64,000 nt of DNA from Actinacidiphila acididurans. Its GTDB lineage: Bacteria > Actinomycetota > Actinomycetes > Streptomycetales > Streptomycetaceae. How positions within the stretch are numbered: position 1 is the stretch's first letter; the number at the start of each line of letters is the position of its first letter. This document shows positions 1 to 8,299 of this stretch, one piece after another. The stretch is from positions 1 to 64,000 of the forward strand of contig NZ_JADKYB010000034.1 of the NCBI RefSeq assembly GCF_016918855.1, read 5' to 3'. The notes beneath the pieces are model-generated. The model saw only the letters and a program-made list of their open reading frames with translations, did no database searches and was not told the origin of the DNA. The position numbers were made by a program, and so were the translations under genes.

Positions 1-58
1 CATGATCGGCCAGCTCTACCACTGCCTCCACAGCGGGCAGCTCTTCGACGAGCAGCAT
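1..58 (-). CDS. Partial CDS (N-terminus only), runs off left edge
   Basis: An ATG at 58 on the minus strand is preceded by a strong ribosome binding site (GGAGGTGA, 5 nt upstream). The frame stays open to the window edge and gives 19 residues beginning MLLVEELPAVEAVVELAD. This is too short to assign a family. It is separated from the kinase gene that ends at 292 by about 230 bp in which I see no other gene, so it probably has its own promoter. Confidence 0.5.
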   Translation of the reverse strand, partial: MLLVEELPAVEAVVELADH

Positions 59-291
59 GCTTTCACCTCCCCATCAGCAGATCTGGCCGCTGCGGCTTGA
101 CTTCTTAGTCACGTGAGATGTCTTTCGTGTGCTGTCCCTGCGATGTCGTCTGCCGCTCGCCGCACGACTGGCGGTGAGGGGTTACGGGGGCGCGGTCCAT
201 GGGTTGCGCGCCACGAGTGCCAGGGCTCGTGCCGGGTGCCACTCCGAGTGCCGGCGCGGCCCGTCGTACTCACCGGCCGGACCCCGAGGGC

Positions 292-1200
292 TCACCTCCC
301 GGAGCGCACCCGTTCCCGGTGCCGGGCCGCGGCCAGCGCGACCGCCCCGGCCACCGGGGGCACGTCCAGGACCCGCAGTGTCAGGTCGGGCCAGGTGCCG
401 GCCAGCCGGGCCCGCAGCCGGTCCGTGAGCAGTGGCTGGGCCACCGCGACGGCGCCGGCGGCCACGACGGTGGTCCCGACCGCACCGCGCGCCCGCAAGC
501 GGGCGACCAGCGCGGCCAAGTGGTCCGCGGCGTCGTCCACGACCGCGAGGGCGGACGGCGAGCCCGCGGCGGCGGCACGGAAGACCGCGGGTGCCGCCGG
601 GCCCCAGACCTCGGGGGTGGGCGAGTCGTTGACGGCGCGGGCGAGCCCCGGGGCGTCGGCCACGCCGTAGTGGGCGAGCAGCGCGGACAGCAGGCCGTCA
701 TCGGGACGACCCGCGTCGTGGCCGGCCAGGGCGGCTTTCGTCGCCTCCCGGACGATCGCGGGCGCGCTGCCCTCGTCGCCGAGCACCCAGCCCCAGCCGC
801 CGGCGAACAGGACGGTGCCCCGGGCGTCGGCGGCCACCGCGATGGACCCGGTACCGGCGATCAGGCCGATCCCGCTGTCCAGGCCGGCCGCCGGGACCAG
901 GAGCGCGGCGTCGTTGACGACCGTAGCGGGGACCGACAGCGCCTCGACGGCCGCGGACAGCCGCCGGCAGTGCTCCTGGGTGTCGCAGCCCTGCGCGCCG
1001 ACGCCGAGGGCGGCGATCGCGTCGCCCTCGGGCAGGACCGGGCCGATCCGGTGCAGCAGCCAGCGCGCGGCCTCCTCGACCGGAGCGGCGTCCCAGCCGG
1101 TGGCCGGGACCTCGGTGTCGGCGCGGATCGAGCCGTCCGGTGCCGTGACCCGGATCGCCAGCTTGGTGCCACCGATGTCGGCGCCGACGAGGACGTTCAT
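292..1200 (-). CDS. BadF/BadG-type sugar kinase (N-acetylglucosamine kinase-like)
   Basis: The 302-residue product fits the ASKHA sugar kinases of the BadF/BadG/BcrA/BcrD and GlcNAc-kinase group. Phosphate-1 motif DIGGTK is at residues 8-13, followed by VNDAALL and a phosphate-2 type segment GLIAGTGS, then GGWGWVLGDEGS, which is typical of this family rather than of ROK kinases (no CxCGxxGC zinc motif). It should phosphorylate a sugar or amino sugar with ATP in the cytoplasm. The ATG overlaps the stop of the SIS gene by 4 bp (ATGA), so it is the last gene of a translationally coupled operon. The family is fairly sure; the substrate is unknown. Confidence 0.85.
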   Translation of the reverse strand: MNVLVGADIGGTKLAIRVTAPDGSIRADTEVPATGWDAAPVEEAARWLLHRIGPVLPEGDAIAALGVGAQGCDTQEHCRRLSAAVEALSVPATVVNDAALLVPAAGLDSGIGLIAGTGSIAVAADARGTVLFAGGWGWVLGDEGSAPAIVREATKAALAGHDAGRPDDGLLSALLAHYGVADAPGLARAVNDSPTPEVWGPAAPAVFRAAAAGSPSALAVVDDAADHLAALVARLRARGAVGTTVVAAGAVAVAQPLLTDRLRARLAGTWPDLTLRVLDVPPVAGAVALAAARHRERVRSGR

Positions 1201-2216
1201 GCCGCCGGCCCCTCGGTCACCTTGATGTCGGAGTTGTGGAACACGAATTCCTCGATGTCCACACCGCGGACCTCCGCGACCGCCTCCACCAGGATCTGTA
1301 CCACCAGGATCTCCAGGACGGCGCGCTGGGCGGCCGGCAGGCGCGGCACCCGTACCGGGTGCAGCGCGGGCGCCGCGGCGGGCGGGTCCGCAGTGACCAG
1401 GATCACCGGATGCCCGGCGCCGGCCAGCGCGGCGGCCACGCCGTGTTCGCGCTCGTCGCCGAAGACGACGTGCACGCCGCCGCCGGCCGACTCCATGGCG
1501 CCGTGCAGGTACTGGCGGGTACTCATCCCGGTCGAGGGCAGGCGCGCGACCTCGCGGAACAGCAGGGCGCCGGCCTCCGCCGAGCCGACCGCGGGACCGG
1601 CGCCGACGAAGTCCGCGAAGGTGGCCGCGGCGAACAGCGGCGCGAGCGCCCGTACCTGTTCGCGCAGGTCCTTCTCGGTGGCGGCGAACAGGGAACCCAG
1701 GGCTGTCCAGCCCTCGTCGACGGCTCCGCCGTCCCAGGCGTCGGCGAGCAGGCCCAGCGCGGCCACGGTGGCGGTGTAGCCGATGGTGGAGGCGTAGCTG
1801 TCGGGGATGCTGCCCATGCCGAGCACATGGGTGGCCGTGTCGGCGATCGGCGAGGGGGCCATGTTGACCACGGCGTGCCGCAGCTCCGGCGGAACCGACC
1901 GGAGGACGGCCAGTGTCTCGGCGCTGCGGCCGCTCTGCGACACGCCGAACACCGGATGGCGGCTGCCGGGGAACGGCAGCGGGTGGTCGCCGGCCCCGAG
2001 CCGCCAGGAGTGCACGCCCCGGGCGCGCAACGACCACACCGGGGCGCACGCGGCGGCCAGGCTGGCGCCGATGCCCACGAATACCGGTCCCGGTCCGGAC
2101 AGCAGGCCGGCGGACGCGAGGGAGGCGACCGAGGGGGTCATCCGGGCGATCGCTGCCTCCAGTTGCTCGGCCTGGGTGGTGCGGGCGGCCGCGAAGGGAA
2201 GGTATCCGTCGCTCAT
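1197..2216 (-). CDS. SIS-domain sugar isomerase/deaminase-like protein
   Basis: The 339-residue protein has two sugar-isomerase (SIS) halves like the isomerase part of GlmS and the AgaS/FrlB proteins, with no glutaminase domain. The phosphosugar-binding loop SQSGRS is at residues 93-98, after the glycine-rich strand end VFVGIGAS. Such proteins add or remove the amine of amino-sugar phosphates or cleave fructosamine-6-phosphates. It overlaps both neighbours by 4 bp (ATGA at 2213-2216 and 1197-1200). A BadF-type kinase downstream and a TIM epimerase and oxidoreductase upstream suggest action on a phosphorylated amino-sugar or Amadori-type intermediate; this is inference. Confidence 0.83.
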   Translation of the reverse strand: MSDGYLPFAAARTTQAEQLEAAIARMTPSVASLASAGLLSGPGPVFVGIGASLAAACAPVWSLRARGVHSWRLGAGDHPLPFPGSRHPVFGVSQSGRSAETLAVLRSVPPELRHAVVNMAPSPIADTATHVLGMGSIPDSYASTIGYTATVAALGLLADAWDGGAVDEGWTALGSLFAATEKDLREQVRALAPLFAAATFADFVGAGPAVGSAEAGALLFREVARLPSTGMSTRQYLHGAMESAGGGVHVVFGDEREHGVAAALAGAGHPVILVTADPPAAAPALHPVRVPRLPAAQRAVLEILVVQILVEAVAEVRGVDIEEFVFHNSDIKVTEGPAA

Positions 2217-3331
2217 CTCTGCTCCGTTCCGTCGTGGGTGCGTGCGTTCGGGTCCCACCGCGGTGGGACCGGCGGCACCTCGGGTGCGCTGCTCGCCACT
2301 CGGACCGGTGATCCGAGCTGCGCGGACTCCTCGACGGCGAGCATGATGTCGAGTACGTGGTAAGCCAGTTCGCCGCTCGCGCGGGGGCGGCGGCCGGCGC
2401 GGATCGCACGGGCCAGCTCCAGTACGCCCACCCCGCGGCCGCTGCGGACGCCCTCGGCCGGCACGGTCGTCCAGGGGGAGTCGGGCGCGGTGCCGGTCAG
2501 CAGCCGGGTGTCGCCGTCGAAGCCGCTGACGGGGACCTCCATGACGCCGCCGCTGCCGGTGATCTCGAACAACTGGCGGCGCAGCGGGGAGTCGAAGCTG
2601 TAGACGGACGTGCCGGTGACGCCGGAGGCGAAGGTCGTCACCACGCTGAGGTGGGTCGGCACCTCGACCGGGAAGGCGGTGCCGGCGTCCGGGCCCGCCC
2701 GCACGACGCGCTCGGCGCGGGGGCTCCGGCCGGCCGCGCTGACCGAGACGACCGGCCCGAGCATCTGGACCAGGGCGGTCAGGTAGTAGGGGCCGATGTC
2801 GAACAGCGGTCCGGCGCCCTTGGCGAACAGGAACTGCGGCCGCGGGTGCCACAGATCGGGCCCGGGCCCCTGCATCAGGGTCAGGACGGTGTGCGGGGTG
2901 CCGACGGCGCCACCGGCCAGCAGTCGGTGGGCGGTCTGCACGCCGGGGCCGAGGACGGTGTCGGGCGCGTTGCCCACCACGACGCCCGCGGCGTCCGCGG
3001 CGTCCAGGACGGCGCGGGCGCCGGCCCGGTCCAGGGCCAGCGGCTTCTCGCCCCATACGTGCTTTCCGGCCGCGATGGCGGCCAGCGCCACGTCGGCGTG
3101 CGCGGCGGGCACGGTCAGGTTCACCACCAGGTCCACGTCGTCGCGGGCCAGGACCTGTTCCGTACTCCCCCACGCGGGCACGCCGTGGGTCTGCGCGCGG
3201 GCGCGGGCGCGCTCGGGCAGGAGGTCGGCCACGGCGGTGACGGCGAGGTCGGGGTAGCCGGTCAGTGCGGTCAGGTACTGGTCGCTGATGTCGCCGGCGC
3301 CGATCACCGCCACCCGGGTCGGCCCGTTCAT
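2213..3331 (-). CDS. Gfo/Idh/MocA-family NAD(P)-dependent oxidoreductase (1)
   Basis: The 372-residue protein begins with a Rossmann fold (VAVIGAGDIS, residues 8-16) and carries the family catalytic Lys motif GEKPLA at 94-99 and a later FDIGPYYLTAL segment typical of the C-terminal domain. These enzymes oxidise or reduce sugars, inositols and their glycosides, often at C3. It is one of three non-identical paralogues in this regulon (others at 7100 and 17499). It is coupled by ATGA overlaps to the TIM epimerase upstream and the SIS gene downstream. Confidence 0.88.
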   Translation of the reverse strand: MNGPTRVAVIGAGDISDQYLTALTGYPDLAVTAVADLLPERARARAQTHGVPAWGSTEQVLARDDVDLVVNLTVPAAHADVALAAIAAGKHVWGEKPLALDRAGARAVLDAADAAGVVVGNAPDTVLGPGVQTAHRLLAGGAVGTPHTVLTLMQGPGPDLWHPRPQFLFAKGAGPLFDIGPYYLTALVQMLGPVVSVSAAGRSPRAERVVRAGPDAGTAFPVEVPTHLSVVTTFASGVTGTSVYSFDSPLRRQLFEITGSGGVMEVPVSGFDGDTRLLTGTAPDSPWTTVPAEGVRSGRGVGVLELARAIRAGRRPRASGELAYHVLDIMLAVEESAQLGSPVRVASSAPEVPPVPPRWDPNARTHDGTEQR

Positions 3332-4077
3332 GCGGCGGCTCCCGCGAGGAAGTAGGCGGCGTTGCGCTCCACCAGGGGCCAGACGTCGCTGTGGTGGGCG
3401 ACGACCTCGACGACCGGCAGTTCCAGGGCGGGGGCCAGGGCCAGCACCTCGTCCATCCGGCCGGTGGCGTCCACGCCGCGCACGGGCCGGTCGTTGCCGG
3501 GTTCCCGGTCGTGGACCACGTGCAGGTGCCGGACCCGGTCGCCGAGCCGCGGCAGCAGGTCGAACACGTCGGCGCCGCCCACGCCGGCCCAGTAGACGTC
3601 GACCTCCAGGACGACCGCCGGGTCGAGCAGGGAGGTCAGCAGGTCGTAGACCGGGGCCCCGTCCACCTCCTGCGAGAACTCGAAGTCGTGGTTGTGGTAG
3701 CCGATCCGGATGCCGTGTGCGGCGGCGGTCGCGGCGGCGGCGTTGAGGGCGTCGGCCAGGCGTGCGACGCCGGCCCGGTCGGTGAGGCCGGCGGGGTCGG
3801 CATAGGGGGTGATGACGGTGCCGATGCCGAGCGTCCCGGCGGCGTCGACGATCTCGGCCGGGTCGTGGCGCAGCACCGAGGCGTGGGCGGTGGCCGCGCG
3901 CAGCCCGGCGTTCGCCAGTGCCGCACCGAGCCGGGCGGTGTCACCGAGGATGTCGTACGGTTCCGCGTGCGTGAAGCCCACTGCGGCCAGCCGGGTGAGG
4001 GTGCGGTCGAGGTCGTCGGGTCCGATGTCGTCGCGCACGCTGTAGAGCTGGATGCCCAGCGTCGGCGTGGTCCTCAT
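3328..4077 (-). CDS. Sugar phosphate isomerase/epimerase, TIM barrel (1)
   Basis: The 249-residue protein is a xylose-isomerase-like TIM barrel. It starts GIQLYSVRDD and carries strand-end metal and sugar-binding motifs YHNHDFEF, LEVDVYWAGVGGAD and LHVVHDRE. The family includes IolE/IolI-like enzymes, FrlC epimerases and 3-keto-glycoside lyases or epimerases. A paralogue with the same YHNH...YWA..GGAD pattern lies at 9268. The gene overlaps the copper amine oxidase gene upstream and the oxidoreductase downstream by 4 bp each, implying coordinated stoichiometry. Confidence 0.88.
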   Translation of the reverse strand: MRTTPTLGIQLYSVRDDIGPDDLDRTLTRLAAVGFTHAEPYDILGDTARLGAALANAGLRAATAHASVLRHDPAEIVDAAGTLGIGTVITPYADPAGLTDRAGVARLADALNAAAATAAAHGIRIGYHNHDFEFSQEVDGAPVYDLLTSLLDPAVVLEVDVYWAGVGGADVFDLLPRLGDRVRHLHVVHDREPGNDRPVRGVDATGRMDEVLALAPALELPVVEVVAHHSDVWPLVERNAAYFLAGAAA

Positions 4078-6128
4078 GCGCCCGCTCCCGTCCGGTCGCC
4101 GTCGCCGTGCCCGTGCTCCTGATGGCCGCCGGCAGGTCCGTGGGGCTCGTGGTGCTCGTGGTGGCCGCCGGGGTGGCAGTGGCCGGGTGCCGGCGCCGGG
4201 ATGTCCAGGGTCGGGTTGCGGTCGAAGAAGCCGTAGGGCCGCAGGGCGAAGCCGGCGGTGTCGACCGGCATGACCGGCCAGTCCTCGGGCCGGGGGAAGT
4301 GGGTGAGGCCGAAGGTGTGCCACAGCACGATGTCGGTGTCCTCCACCGGGCGGTCGGCGGCGGTCCACTGCGGCAGTCCGGCGCCGCCTTTGTGCATGTT
4401 GACCAGGTCGCCGGCCGGGTACAGCTCGTCCGGCGCGTAGGGCGTCACCCACAGGTGGCGGGTGGCGTACGTGGCCCGGCGGTGGATGTCGGAGTCGGGG
4501 TCGGCCAGCAGCACCGGCCGGCCCTCGGGGTGCAGCACGTAGCCGACGGGGGTGCCGAGCCGGTTGCGTACCGAGGGGTTGCTGACCAGCCAGGCCCGGT
4601 TGCGGGCGTTGTCGGCCAGGCGCTGCGCGCCGGACTCGGTGCGCAGCCGGGTGACGGTCTGGGTGAAGCCGGTGCCGGTGGGGTTGCGCGGCCCGCGCGG
4701 GACGAGCGCCGACTCGACCTCGTCCACGGCGTTGTCGGTTCCGTCGACCGCCATGTCCAGGCGGGCGCTGAACAGGTGCTGGTGGTAGGGGGCGCCCAGG
4801 CCCGGGGCGAGTTCGGAGGCGAAGGCGTAGCCGGGACCGGGGTAGGCGGAGGTGAAGACCACTCCGGTGGCCTTGACCTCCAGTTCTATGCTGCCGTCCA
4901 GCGAGAAGTACCAGTAGAAGCCGTAGTCGTAGTTGCCGACGGTGACGAAGAAGGACACCACCAGGCGGCGGTTGCGCCTGGACTGGGAGGAGCCGTTCCA
5001 GGCGTCGGAGTGCTTCCAGAGGATGCCGGTGTCCTCCTCGTGGACGCAGATGGCCTGGGGGACGGTCCGTACGCCGCCTTGCGCGTCGGCCAGCACCGCG
5101 TCGAGGTAGGTGATGTCGCCGACGCAGTCGCAGCCCAGTTCAAGGGAGTTGGCGAAGCCGCCGAGCAGGTACTCGCCGCAGTCGAAGAAGTTCTGGAACC
5201 AGCGCTGCGGGCTCGGGTCGCCGTAGGGGACCACCATCTCGGCGAGCGAGGCGCGGTAGAGCACCGGACGGCGTCGGCCGCCGTCGTCGATGCCGATGTC
5301 GCGCAGCACCAGGCCCTCGCGCTGGTCGAAGCAGATCTGGAGGGACCAGCCGAGCCATTCGAGCACGCCGTCGGAGTCGATGGTGAAGCTGGGGCCTTCC
5401 GGCTGGGTGATCTCGATGGGCTTGATCCCGGCCCGGGGCGGGCGGCCCACCCATGCGGGGTCGTGGTAGTTGCCGTCCTCCGGCGGCACCGGCAGCTCCG
5501 CGAGATCCAGGACCTCGAGCACCTCGCGGGTGACCACGTCCACCACGACGGTGACGCCGTCCACCGGGTGGGCCCAGCCCAGGTCGTCCGGGGTGCGCTG
5601 GAGGAAGGTGAAGCAGCGCTGGAGGCGGCGGCCCGCCTCGTCGGTGCCGGCGACGCCGGCCGACAGCGGGTTGACGCGCAGCCGGTCGATGTCGGTCAGG
5701 CCGCGTTTGCGCATCGCCGCCAGCCACCGCTCGTCGCGGTGCACCACCTCCTCCACCAGCGCGAACTCCTCCAGCACCACGGGGACATGGCCGTCGGTGG
5801 CGACATCGAGCAGGCGGGCCGAGACGACGCGGTCCTCCTCGGGGCAGACCACGGCGTCGTGCGAGCGGCCGGTGCGCAGGTCGATCAGCATCACGCGGAA
5901 CCGGCGGGGTGCGATCGTGCCGGCGAGCAGTTCCCGCTTGTCCTGTTCGGCCAGTCCGAAGTAGGAGACGTGGGTGTCGGGGCCCAGCAGGCCCTCCCGG
6001 CTCAGGACGGTCCGGCAGGCGGTGATCTCGTCGGGGCGCGGGGAGGCGAGGGCGGCGGCCAGTGCGGCGCTGCCGTACGCGCCGGCCGGGGCACCGGCGG
6101 GTGCGGGTGGGGGTGTTGCGTGGGTCAC
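4074..6128 (-). CDS. Copper amine oxidase (TPQ primary amine oxidase) with His-rich tail
   Basis: The 684-residue protein is a full-length copper amine oxidase converting primary amines, O2 and water to aldehyde, H2O2 and ammonia. The topaquinone precursor is Tyr400 in TVGNYDY; the likely catalytic base is Asp316 in FDCGEY; copper ligands are His449 and His451 (YHQHLF) and His610 (LTHFPRPEDW). No signal peptide is visible, so it is probably cytoplasmic. Residues 650-674 form an unusual tail with ten histidines. It heads a run of 4-bp-overlapping sugar genes, which is an uncommon context and suggests the amine lies on, or is released from, a sugar-derived substrate. An alternative is a tyramine/histamine oxidase merely co-located. 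Confidence 0.95.
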   Translation of the reverse strand: MTHATPPPAPAGAPAGAYGSAALAAALASPRPDEITACRTVLSREGLLGPDTHVSYFGLAEQDKRELLAGTIAPRRFRVMLIDLRTGRSHDAVVCPEEDRVVSARLLDVATDGHVPVVLEEFALVEEVVHRDERWLAAMRKRGLTDIDRLRVNPLSAGVAGTDEAGRRLQRCFTFLQRTPDDLGWAHPVDGVTVVVDVVTREVLEVLDLAELPVPPEDGNYHDPAWVGRPPRAGIKPIEITQPEGPSFTIDSDGVLEWLGWSLQICFDQREGLVLRDIGIDDGGRRRPVLYRASLAEMVVPYGDPSPQRWFQNFFDCGEYLLGGFANSLELGCDCVGDITYLDAVLADAQGGVRTVPQAICVHEEDTGILWKHSDAWNGSSQSRRNRRLVVSFFVTVGNYDYGFYWYFSLDGSIELEVKATGVVFTSAYPGPGYAFASELAPGLGAPYHQHLFSARLDMAVDGTDNAVDEVESALVPRGPRNPTGTGFTQTVTRLRTESGAQRLADNARNRAWLVSNPSVRNRLGTPVGYVLHPEGRPVLLADPDSDIHRRATYATRHLWVTPYAPDELYPAGDLVNMHKGGAGLPQWTAADRPVEDTDIVLWHTFGLTHFPRPEDWPVMPVDTAGFALRPYGFFDRNPTLDIPAPAPGHCHPGGHHEHHEPHGPAGGHQEHGHGDGDRTGAGA

Positions 6129-6149
6129 GGGGGCTCCGCTTCTGCGAAG

Positions 6150-6180
6150 GGGACGCGCGCGAACGGGACGCGCGCGCGAA
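6150..6180. repeat. Direct repeat between regulator and amine oxidase genes
   Basis: GGGACGCGCGCGAA occurs at 6150-6163 and, with two extra bases (GGGACGCGCGCGCGAA), at 6165-6180, in the roughly 100-bp gap between the GntR gene and the copper amine oxidase start. It could be a regulatory element or simple GC slippage; nothing else was seen in the gap. Confidence 0.4.
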
Positions 6181-6230
6181 GGGCTCGTCGGAACATGGGC
6201 GGCGGGACATCCGGGCCGCGGGATGTCAGG

Positions 6231-7103
6231 TCATCCGCCCGCGCCCCGGATGAAGGAGGTGCGCAGCCGGTACCGGTCGCCGGCGTAGCGGATGGACGAG
6301 GAGAGCAGCGGGCGCTGCGCGCGGTCACGGACGATCTGCCGCATGTCGAGGACCGGGGTGCCCGCCGCGATGGCCAGGTGTCCGGCGAGCGCCGCGTCGG
6401 CGGGGCGCGCCTCGATGGTCGTGTCAGCCTGGGCGAGTTCGTGACCGAGGCCGGACAGGGTCTCGTAGAGCGAGCGAACGGTGAAGTCCACCTCGTCGAA
6501 GCCGACGGCGATGTCCGCCGGGACGAGGGAGTGGTCGACGGCGATCGGGACTGCGTCGAGCATCCGTACCCGCTCCAGGCGGTACAGCGGGGTGCCGGGG
6601 GCGATCTGGAACTCCTCCGCCTCGTCGAAGCTGGCCGGGGCGCATTCGCGGCGCAGGATCCGGGAGGTCGCGACCAGGCCCATCCGGCGGGCCGTCTCGG
6701 AAAAGGACTCCAGGGTGTTGGGCCACTCCTTGCGCTCCGCGGGGGCGACGTACCAGCCGCGGCCCTGGGCGGCCCGCAGCACGCCTTCCTCCACCAGGGC
6801 GGTGAGCGCCTTGCGCAGGGTGACGCGGGAGATGCCGAGCATCCGGCACAGTTCGCGTTCGGGGGGCAGCCGGGATCCCGGCTTGACCTCGCCGAGTTCG
6901 ATGCGGTGCTGCAGGGCGGCCTTGGCCTGCCGCCACAGCGGCTCGGGGTAGCCGCCGGCCAGCGCGGCGGCCCCGGTGCGCCCGGCAGCGGCGTCCGGGT
7001 GCCCGCCCGGAAGCACGGCGGGCAGCGTTCCCGGGCGCGACGGCGGCGGTGCCTCGGCGACCGGGTACGGCCCGTCGGCCGGGGTCAGGTGATCGGTGCT
7101 CAT
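6231..7103 (-). CDS. GntR/HutC-family regulator with UTRA effector domain (1)
   Basis: The 290-residue protein has a poorly conserved N-terminal extension, a winged HTH at roughly residues 50-120 (GYPEPLWRQ, RLPPERELCRMLGISRVTLR) and a C-terminal UTRA ligand-binding domain (PGTPLYRLERVRM to YAGDRYRLRTSF). It is clearly paralogous to the regulator at 19843: both share ERELC.xLGISRVTLRKAL and SFSETA.RMGL. UTRA regulators such as DasR and FrlR sense phosphorylated sugars or amino sugars. Its start overlaps the upstream oxidoreductase by 4 bp, so it is expressed inside the operon it probably controls. Confidence 0.9.
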   Translation of the reverse strand: MSTDHLTPADGPYPVAEAPPPSRPGTLPAVLPGGHPDAAAGRTGAAALAGGYPEPLWRQAKAALQHRIELGEVKPGSRLPPERELCRMLGISRVTLRKALTALVEEGVLRAAQGRGWYVAPAERKEWPNTLESFSETARRMGLVATSRILRRECAPASFDEAEEFQIAPGTPLYRLERVRMLDAVPIAVDHSLVPADIAVGFDEVDFTVRSLYETLSGLGHELAQADTTIEARPADAALAGHLAIAAGTPVLDMRQIVRDRAQRPLLSSSIRYAGDRYRLRTSFIRGAGG

Positions 7104-8140
7104 GCTGCGGCCTGGACCCTCTCCCACGTGCCGGAGCGCATCGAGGCGTAGCAGGCGTCCAGCACGGTGTTCACCACCACGCCGTCCTCGAAGGTCTCCC
7201 GCGGTGTCTCGCCGCGCGCGAAGCAGTCGACGAAGTGCCGCATCTGCTGGCTGAATCCGTAGGCCCTGGCCTCCTCCGGCACGGGGTAGACCCAGCCGGT
7301 GTCGGCGTCGGCCTTTTCCACCAGGTAGCCGGCCGGGTGCTCGATGAAGCCCCACACAGGTGTCGCGGAGGTGTCCGTCACCAGCCGGCCGGCGCTGCCG
7401 ACCAGTTCGTGCCGCAGTTGCATGCCGCCCTTCTCGATCCAGGACGACTCGACGGTGGCGAGCTGGCCGCCGGCGAACCGCAGCAGGGCGATGGCGGTGT
7501 CCTCGCCGGTGGTGCGGTCGGCGTGGGCGAGGGTCGCGCCCCACGCGAAGACCTCGGTGACCGGATTGTCCTTGCCGAAGAAGTGCCGGGCGGACTCCAC
7601 CGTGTGGCAGCCCATGTCCAGGAGCGCGCCGCCGCCGGCGGTGTCGGTGTCCCAGAAGTGCGGGGCGTGCGGTCCGGAATGGGCCTCGCGGGCCCGCATG
7701 GTGAGCAGGTCGCCGATCGCGCCGGCGGTGACCATTTCGTGGGCCTTGGCGATGTTCGGGGAGAAGACCGAGCTCTCGGCGTATCCGTGCCAGACGCCGG
7801 CCGCCCGGACCACGTCCAGGATCGCCCGTGCCTCCGCGCCGGTGCGGGCCAGCGGCTTGGTGCACACCACGCCCTTGCCGGCCGCGGCCACCGCCCGCAC
7901 CGCCGCCAGGTGCGCCTCGTTCGGCACCGCCACCACCACCAGGTCGACGGCCGGGTCGGCGCACAGCGCCGCCATGTCGTCGTAGGCGTGTGCCTCGGGT
8001 GCCCATTTCGCGGCCAGCGCGGTGGCGCGGGCGAGGTCGCGCGAACAGGTGGCGACCAGCCTTCCGTTGCGTACGTCCTGGAGCGCGTCCGCGTACGTGT
8101 CGCCGATGAACCCCGAACCGATGAGACCGACGCCGATCAC
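7100..8140 (-). CDS. Gfo/Idh/MocA-family oxidoreductase (2)
   Basis: The 346-residue product starts at GTG 8140, chosen because GAGGGAAGAGG lies just upstream and the Rossmann motif begins at once (VGLIGSGFIG). The catalytic Lys is in CTKPLA (residues 93-98), a Thr replacing the usual Glu of EKP, and the C-terminal half carries LLDMGCHTVE. A longer open frame reaches 8266 but would run through the operator-like sequence. It is the first gene of leftward unit B, behind operator motif 8263-8284. Confidence 0.88.
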   Translation of the reverse strand: MIGVGLIGSGFIGDTYADALQDVRNGRLVATCSRDLARATALAAKWAPEAHAYDDMAALCADPAVDLVVVAVPNEAHLAAVRAVAAAGKGVVCTKPLARTGAEARAILDVVRAAGVWHGYAESSVFSPNIAKAHEMVTAGAIGDLLTMRAREAHSGPHAPHFWDTDTAGGGALLDMGCHTVESARHFFGKDNPVTEVFAWGATLAHADRTTGEDTAIALLRFAGGQLATVESSWIEKGGMQLRHELVGSAGRLVTDTSATPVWGFIEHPAGYLVEKADADTGWVYPVPEEARAYGFSQQMRHFVDCFARGETPRETFEDGVVVNTVLDACYASMRSGTWERVQAAA

Positions 8141-8262
8141 GCGATCCTCTTCCCTCGTTGCCTCGGTGGCGGGTCGCTGCCCGCCCGGCCTTCCTGTGAG
8201 CCTTGCTGAGCCACGTGGTCTGCGCAGGGTATGCCGCACAGCATTCCACATGTGCTCCAATA

Positions 8263-8284
8263 GCATACCACTACTAGACCACTC
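8263..8284. promoter_or_regulatory. Putative GntR operator upstream of unit B
   Basis: The sequence contains GCATACCACT at 8263-8272 and a second ACCACT at 8278-8283, 11 bp apart (about one helical turn). The segment around CTAGACCACT matches half of a DasR-type AGTGGTCTAGACCACT palindrome. The same 10-mer occurs at 18640 and, with one change, at 18796, always upstream of a gene of this regulon. Two GntR/UTRA regulators are encoded nearby. The match is seen directly; binding is inferred. Confidence 0.6.
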
Positions 8285-8299
8285 ATATGCCGAGCCCCT

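Noticed and set aside
4107-7151. Plus-strand open frame of 1014 codons opposite the amine oxidase and GntR genes
   Set aside because: The opposite strand has complete catalytic motifs and coupled starts; this frame is a low-complexity Gly/Val/Asp-rich shadow.
8141-8266. N-terminal extension of the oxidoreductase to a start at 8266
   Set aside because: The added residues are Arg-rich and unlike the family, the open frame would include the operator region, and GTG 8140 has a strong ribosome site.
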